In this document: one piece after another, positions 58,655 to 64,000 of the stretch
How the letters are laid out: each line of letters begins with the position of its first letter
Position numbering within the stretch: the first letter of the stretch is position 1
Assembly: GCA_000310025.1 (NCBI GenBank)
Contig: FN649728.1
Span: 4,945,129-5,009,128 of the forward strand
Origin: Ectocarpus siliculosus
Taxonomy: Eukaryota; Sar; Phaeophyceae; Ectocarpales; Ectocarpaceae
Direction of reading: 5' to 3'
Length of the DNA stretch: 64,000 bases
Notes under the pieces: model-generated
Told to the model about the DNA's origin: nothing
What the model saw: the letters and a program-made list of their open reading frames with translations, nothing else
The model's database searches: none
Program-made: the position numbers and the translations under genes

Positions 58655-59180
58655 GAAAGACAAAGCACAGCAGCACACGAGACTGCCAAAGGAACACATC
58701 ATAGGAGGCGTAGGGTGCGACTGTCAGAGTCAGAGCCCGTTGCCTGCTGTCGGCAGCACAACAATCGAGGGAGGCGACACCGGTCAATCGGCTGTCTGTC
58801 TTCATCTGTCTGCAGGCCGATCTCTTAGCTTCCCACACAGATGCAGGCCAAGGGCGGCCAAAGGAACACATACGAGGCATCGGGAGCGATTTTTGAAGTC
58901 CGTTGCCTGCTGCTGGCAGCGTATAAGCGAGAGAAGCAAGTGCACATAAGTCAATCAATATGCGCATGTATGATAGTATCTTCGTCTGTTTGCCGGCCAA
59001 TCTTCTTTTTATCCACAACAGACGCACCCCCATCAAACAGAGAGACAATGGGAGGTACACACTGCTGTAGGCCAAGGGCGACGAAATGCACTCATGGGAG
59101 GCTTTGGGGTTGAATTTTAGAGCCCGTTGCCGCTGCTAGCAGCGTAGGCCAGGGAAGCAAGTGGTGCACATCCACACAGC
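58655..59180. repeat. Degenerate tandem repeat, roughly 170-200 bp units
   Basis: Three diverged units carry GCCAAGGG/CCAAAGGA with ACACAT or GCACTC, then GGGAGG or GGAGGC, then GCCCGTTGCCTGCTG and GCAGC in order. A long minus-strand open frame across them has no domain and is treated as non-coding. Confidence 0.55.
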
Positions 59181-59861
59181 AGCAGCAGCTGCAGCTGACA
59201 GCAAGCAGTTGATTGATGATTGATGAGAGCTTCGTCCACACCAAACAAAACTTTCACTCGTCCCTGCGGTGCTACATAACAGGAGCCCTGAGTACACGGC
59301 TGAGTGGGGTTGTCGGGTGAGGTGTGAGCGAGTGCAGTAGCAGTGGTGGCCTCTGGGTGACGTCCTCCATATCTATCTACGCCCCTGTCTGAGTCTCTCT
59401 CTCCCCCCTTCTTTTTCTCGCTACATGGGGAGGTGACCCAGAATTTTTCGAAGACGATGTACGGGGAGCAATCTCCACACGAAATGAAAGAAAATCCTGT
59501 CGTTAGGAAGTATCGAGCCAAGCCTTCAGCTCTTGATTGACTCGAGCTAAGACCAATCTACTCGCAACCGGATACGGCATCATGGGCGAGTCATATCGGA
59601 CAGCATGCATGTCATCCCGAATTTCTGTAGTCAGGCCATTCGTTACGGTGTCTTTTTTATTAGATATTTTTTCCCCAAAAGAGACGACCCAAAAATGATC
59701 TACAAAAAATATGACCCCCTTCTTGCGGTGCTGGTCCATCCTTTTTTCTATCCCGAGTCATCGACCGAAAAAAAGAGACCCTGCCACGGCCGTTCGTCAC
59801 ACATACATACACCTTCCACCGCTATGGTGTTTCGGTGATATCTCCGCATACAGTGAAGCAA

Positions 59862-60520
59862 CAGCGATGACAAAGGCATCCGCCATGAGCTGTGTGTATG
59901 GTCCGTCTTGGGTGGTGGCTGTTAGAGACCACAGGGCGATTGGAGGCACGGAAACTGAGGTGGCGAGGGTCAACAGCACGCCGGAAAAATACCAACCGAG
60001 ACAGCAACCAGTTCTTTTTTGCTCTTTGGCCTGTGTCGCAACTTTGGTTTATCGATGCTCCCTCGCCACCCACTCCAGCACCAGCGATGACAAAGGTATC
60101 CGCCATGAGCTGTGTGTATCATCCGCCATGTGTGGTGGTTGATACAGACCAGAGGCTGAAGGGCGCTCAAAAATTGTGAGCGCAAGAGTCGTGAACAAGC
60201 GGGAAAAATGACCCGTCTCGTCTTCAAGCAATTTTTTTTGCTCTTTCGCCCGTGTCGCAACTTTGGTTCATCGATGCTCCCTCGCCACCCACTCCAGCAA
60301 CAGCGATGACAAAGGTATCCGCCACGAGCTGAGCGTATGGTCCGTCTTGTTTGGTGGTTGACACAGATCAGGAGGCTATAGGGCGCCCAAAAGTTGGGTT
60401 TGCAAAAGTTGACAGCACACCAACAAAGACCCCCGCTGCTGCGTCCAGACTCTCTCGGCTCGTTTGCCGCTTGTTTTGGCCGCACACATCGGGTTGTCCA
60501 CTTGGTCCAGCCGAATGAAA
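59862..60520. repeat. Tandem array of about 220-bp units, three copies
   Basis: Units start with CAGCGATGACAAAGG at about 59862, 60082 and 60301, so the period is 219-220 bp. Other shared blocks are ATCCGCCATGAGCTG, GTCGCAACTTTGGTT and CCTCGCCACCCACTCCAGCA. The third copy is partial. A 204-codon minus-strand frame spans the array because one period is a multiple of three; it is judged non-coding. Confidence 0.85.
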
Positions 60521-60999
60521 AAACAACGCTACCGCTGATGCTACTGACTCTACACCAGTCACATGACACAGTTCGTGTGAACACCGTTAGAGTTTGCGGG
60601 GATCAACCGTCGAGAGATTAACTTTGAAGGTAGCGACATGTGGTTGTGACCAAAAAAAGACCACAGAAAAAGACAGCCCCGACTTATTCAAAACTGCCCC
60701 GGAAAAAGACAGGATGGGCTGTCCAAAACGGGTTGTCTTTTTTTCATTGCCTTTTTTCCCTGAGAAAAGACACCGTAAGAAGGGGTTCTGTGGCCAGTTG
60801 TCTTTTTTTGAGAAGGAAGAAAGAAAAAGACAGCTCCAAAACAGAACCGTAAGAAACGGCCTCAAGGGTGCGTCTGCATCTGCATGTGTACATACCCAAC
60901 GTACATAACATTGCACAAGCGTCTGAAACACCCACTACATAAGCTACAGCGAACGTTCAAAGGTTAGGGAGCACAACAAGGATATCGAGTTGCCGCCCC

Positions 61000-61085
61000 C
61001 TTCAGGAACCTAAACCCTACAAAGCGACATGTGATACGGGGCCTTCAGGAGCCTAAACCACACAAAGCGACATGTGACATCGGGG
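61000..61085 (+). repeat. Short tandem duplication, about 43-bp units
   Basis: Two adjacent copies share CCTTCAGGA-CCTAAACC and ACAAAGCGACATGTGA. The units differ at a few positions. Confidence 0.8.
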
Positions 61086-61798
61086 CAAGCTGCGAGCACG
61101 GGTGTTGATCGGATGATCTCCATGTTGTGGCCCCGGCCTGCCCAAGGCCCGAGTTGTATTGGACATGACTGACTGTCTACGACAGGCAATGAGCGGTCGT
61201 TGGTGGCTGCTAACGGTGCAGACAACAAAGACTGCAGTATCTGCGCAATTTGGTCCTACGGAACACCTGGAAAACTGTCCCAGATTTTTGATGCCTGGTG
61301 TGCACAGGTGCATAGGTTCTCACTTGTTCTACAGCAGCTGTTTGACGAGGAACCTCTCGAGGCTGCTGGGTTGCTTCTTCTTAGTACTCACCTGGTCAGA
61401 CATTGCTCTCTGTGGCGTCCTGTAGTGGCGATGTCCTTGCTGCTAGAGACTGGCCTTGCGAGAGAAGGAAAAGGGAAGAGGGAAGAGGGAGATCAAGTGT
61501 CACGGCAGAGGCAACCCCGGGTTCCCAGTTCGGTTCGGGTATCAGGAAATTTCGCCGCATTCTCCGGTGGCGGGGTGGATCTTGGGGGTGGATCGATCTT
61601 CGTACTGAGATTTTCGAAAACGACCGACAGAGCACCCAGCGATCACACGCGAGATGCGTAAGAGCGAAAGAGCGGTTGGGACGTGTTCTGCAGGGGGGAA
61701 ACGCTTAGATGCCGCAAGTAGCTGCGTCGACATGTACATACATACCTCCACACTTTTTTTGACTGCCAATCGTGCCAATCAAGACAAATTCCATTTCT

Positions 61799-62249
61799 CT
61801 AACTTCTAGACAGGCGACACGGCGAGGGCTTTACCAAGTCCTCTGCGTTAAAAAGTGTCGTTGCGCTGTTGAAGGCTGAGGGTGCCGTCCGAACATCCAC
61901 AAAAACTGGGTCCACGTTATTCACAATCAACAATACGAAGTAGTAGACTTGCTGTACGCGCCGTCACAGACCCCACCCCCCAAACTGTTGGTCGTCCAAG
62001 GCAGCCAGTGATGTGAGCTACTACAGGAGGTTGGGTCTGTATCGGCGCGTACAGAAAAAGATGGGTAGTCCGGACCGCAGCTTCAGCCGTCGACAGCACG
62101 CCCCCAGGAACAGAACTGGTCGCGTCAATGCGCCAAGTCGCTGCTCCATGATGTCCTCCACCGATTTGGCATCGAACATGAACAACACGTTCGGAGCCGG
62201 CATGTCGACGTTGCGACTATTTGCCTTGGATATAGACCCGAGTATCTGA
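61799..62249 (-). CDS. Unassigned gene fragment, two exon candidates
   Basis: On the minus strand, after an acceptor near 62248, the frame reads ILGSISKANSRNVDMPAP, then VLFMFDAKSVEDIMEQRL, to an open end near 62030. A second piece about 61952-61830 reads VYYFVLLIVNNVDPVFVDVR and FNSATTLFNAEDL, followed by a GTAAAG donor. If the frame is read through instead, it stops at 61799. Both look protein-like in composition, but I do not recognise a family, and the join between them was not established. It may be a small gene between UER1 and the membrane-protein gene. Confidence 0.3.
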
Positions 62250-63261
62250 AATCGGGGTTTTCATCACCTTTCCTTATCGAATCTGAGTCAGACTCAGAGC
62301 GGCATTTATTGCATGCGTTCATTTGTGGTGTCGACGCTTTCGCTCTCTAGCAAACCAGGTTCGACAGCAGGCGCGAACGCACCGATGCAGCGACCGATCC
62401 TTCCCGTTACCTAGAAGAACTTTTCGCCGACATCCATGTATTCGTGCAGTCATAGAATACTCCATGGAACACACACCGACCACGAAGTCGGTCCCCGACG
62501 AAAAACACAAGGCGGCACACCATAGTTTTCCACGGCAAGGGCCACGAAGAGACAGAAAGTCAGCCTGCTTGCCACACGAGAACACGAATCCTGCCTGTCT
62601 CAGTTGCCAAAGACCCCGAGGGCACAGCCGATTTCACGACCAACAAAAAACACCAGTAGTCTTTCTGTGAGGTTACGTTTACTTAAAAAAAAACACCAGC
62701 GAGACGGGGAGACAGAGCATGAGCGAAGGTAATAGTAGATAACGCTGCGGCAGCAAGGACGGGGCACTTCCTGAACACACGATACTGCGATCACATCGTC
62801 ATTATTAACACCGACAATCATACATATTTGTATTCAATCAAGATGCCGATGCCCAAGCAGGGTACTGTCATGTTTACCAAGGTAGAATCCAACACCATCC
62901 ATGAACGCACAGAAGCAGCACAAAATAGAACTACGTGTACTGGGGACACGCTTCATTCCAGCAGCCGACTGAAAACCAACCGTGCAAACAACATGGGCTG
63001 AGAAAAGCGTGCCAGCACTTAACATACACGTCTTGCTGAACATTTAAAAAAAACTATTTATACTGTACTCGTATCGTACCTTGCACACGTGTATCTCGCG
63101 TAATATTTTCGTCCTTGTCTTCCTCCTGCATACTTCGTTACACCAAACTGCAAAACGCAAGCCAAACCAAAGTCAATCCTAGCGCCTCGGTGCAGAGAAC
63201 AAAGCCATTGAAATAAGGATGGGCGTGTGGGTCGCGATATTGTTCAAAATCGATCATATTT
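62250..63261. other. Interval with no supported gene
   Basis: It lies between the unassigned fragment and the 3' end of the membrane-protein gene. No conserved frame, RNA gene or clear repeat was seen. Some of it is likely 3' untranslated sequence of the membrane-protein gene. Confidence 0.4.
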
Positions 63262-64000
63262 TCATGCGATGGCGTCGTGATCTCTTCTCATAGCTGCTTG
63301 CATCTCCGCGTGCGCCACGAGGGTCTTGTGCCTCGCCATTTTTTTATCCCGGATTCGTTTCACGCAGCAGAGACCCTGACGTGACACCAATAAAACAACG
63401 AAGGCAATGAGGGGCTATGTGGGAAACACTAGTACTTGGAAATGGAGACTTGCCGAAACAGTTGACTTGGTATCGAAACAAAAAAGTGAAAGTTTTGGTA
63501 CTTTGGAGAGTTGCTTCTTTTTTGAGACAAGAAACAAAAAAAACGTGCTCGAGATGATCACGGGTGTTGTGAAGCGGTCAAGCGATCTTAAGCGTTCAAG
63601 AGAAGTGAGGTCGAGTTACCCACGTGTAGAATTCCAAGCTAAGGCTAAGGTAGAGCGAGGAAGGACAAGATTGAGGCACACGAGAAGGCCGGCATTGGTA
63701 TACGACTCACACAACGATTGACGCATGTGGACTGGAAACACAACAATAGAATGAACGCGTTCAACGTCGAGAGCATGTCTTGCACAGGGTAGCTGACTGC
63801 TGCACCGGGTCGTTACCACTGCCGGCGTCAACCTGAGGTCTAGCATGCGGTCAGCTTCACAGACGCGTGTGCACTAAGTTGATATCGACGCCTACTTACA
63901 TATGCAAGTCCAACGTGGTCCGTACGCCACACCACATAAGTGCTTGTGCTCACCAAAAGAAAGTAGAGCGCCCCGATGCCCACCATGATCCACGCAATGA
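63262..64000 (-). CDS. C-terminal end of a membrane protein (5' part outside window)
   Basis: Two exons, 64000-63954 (continuing beyond the edge) and 63375-63262, join in phase 0 with a GTGAGC donor and an acceptor TCAG. The first gives IAWIMVGIGALYFLL, a hydrophobic membrane segment. The second gives GLCCVKRIRDKKMARHK and a charged tail ending RRDHDAIA before the stop. A hydrophobic span followed by a Cys-Cys and a basic stretch fits a last transmembrane helix with a cytosolic tail, the cysteines being possible lipidation sites. The family cannot be told from 52 residues. Confidence 0.6.

Larger units (their letters stand above)
56977..61798. other. Repeat-rich upstream flank of UER1
   Basis: The region beside 57000 should hold the UER1 promoter. 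A plus-strand ATG at 57258 opens a short frame (MASGSGSSLYLPQP) with a GT after LPDGND, but no second exon was found. Beyond it are a degenerate repeat at 58655-59180, a 220-bp tandem array at 59862-60520, a poly-purine/pyrimidine tract with inverted CTGTCTTTTT words at 60650-60850 and a short duplication at 61000-61085. Confidence 0.5.

Noticed and set aside
58437-59075. 212-codon minus-strand open frame
   Set aside because: It crosses degenerate tandem repeats and has no domain or splice support.
59970-60584. 204-codon minus-strand open frame with internal repeats
   Set aside because: The frame survives only because one repeat period (219 bp) is a multiple of three. The composition, rich in Cys, Trp and Arg, is unlike real coding sequence here.

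Overview
The window is nuclear DNA of an intron-rich eukaryote. Genes are split into many short exons (about 30-400 nt) by GT-AG introns of a few hundred bases to several kilobases. Base composition is mixed, with many microsatellites, tandem repeats and at least one DNA transposon. The gene set (annealing helicase, ELM2-SANT-PHD chromatin protein, Yippee, MYCBP2-type ubiquitin ligase, stand-alone rhamnose epimerase/reductase) and the gene structure would suit a brown alga or another stramenopile. That is inference; no rRNA or organellar marker is present to prove it. Exon joins below were checked by reading phase. Where a length in codons is given, the exons fit together without a frame break.

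Layout. (1) 1-13560, minus strand: SMARCAL1-like SNF2 helicase, cut off by the left edge before its second RecA lobe. A 1.9-kb internally deleted hAT transposon with perfect target-site duplication sits in one of its introns. (2) 13.6-21 kb: no confident gene. It holds tandem duplications, a dispersed repeat family, a dyad-rich CCATGG tract and a cluster of inverted tRNA-derived SINE copies. (3) 20994-27461, plus strand: ELM2-SANT-PHD-AT-hook chromatin protein. (4) 27.5-32.2 kb: no confident gene. (5) 32219-34823, plus strand: Yippee zinc-binding protein, first exon not found. (6) 36583-46296, minus strand: a RING-Cys-relay ubiquitin ligase of the MYCBP2/PHR type with both relay cysteines present. 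It has an IBR-like cysteine-rich module before the RING and about 900 low-complexity residues between the RING and the catalytic tandem-cysteine domain. (7) 46.3-51.5 kb: no confident gene. (8) 51474-56976, minus strand: complete 300-residue UER1-type 3,5-epimerase/4-reductase for rhamnose synthesis, nine coding exons. (9) 57-63 kb: repeat-rich, with one or two unassigned exon candidates. (10) 63262-64000, minus strand: C-terminal end of a membrane protein that enters from the right edge.

The genes are independently transcribed and show no operon-like logic. Three serve chromatin, genome maintenance or protein turnover, and one serves nucleotide-sugar metabolism. The most unusual item is the ubiquitin ligase.
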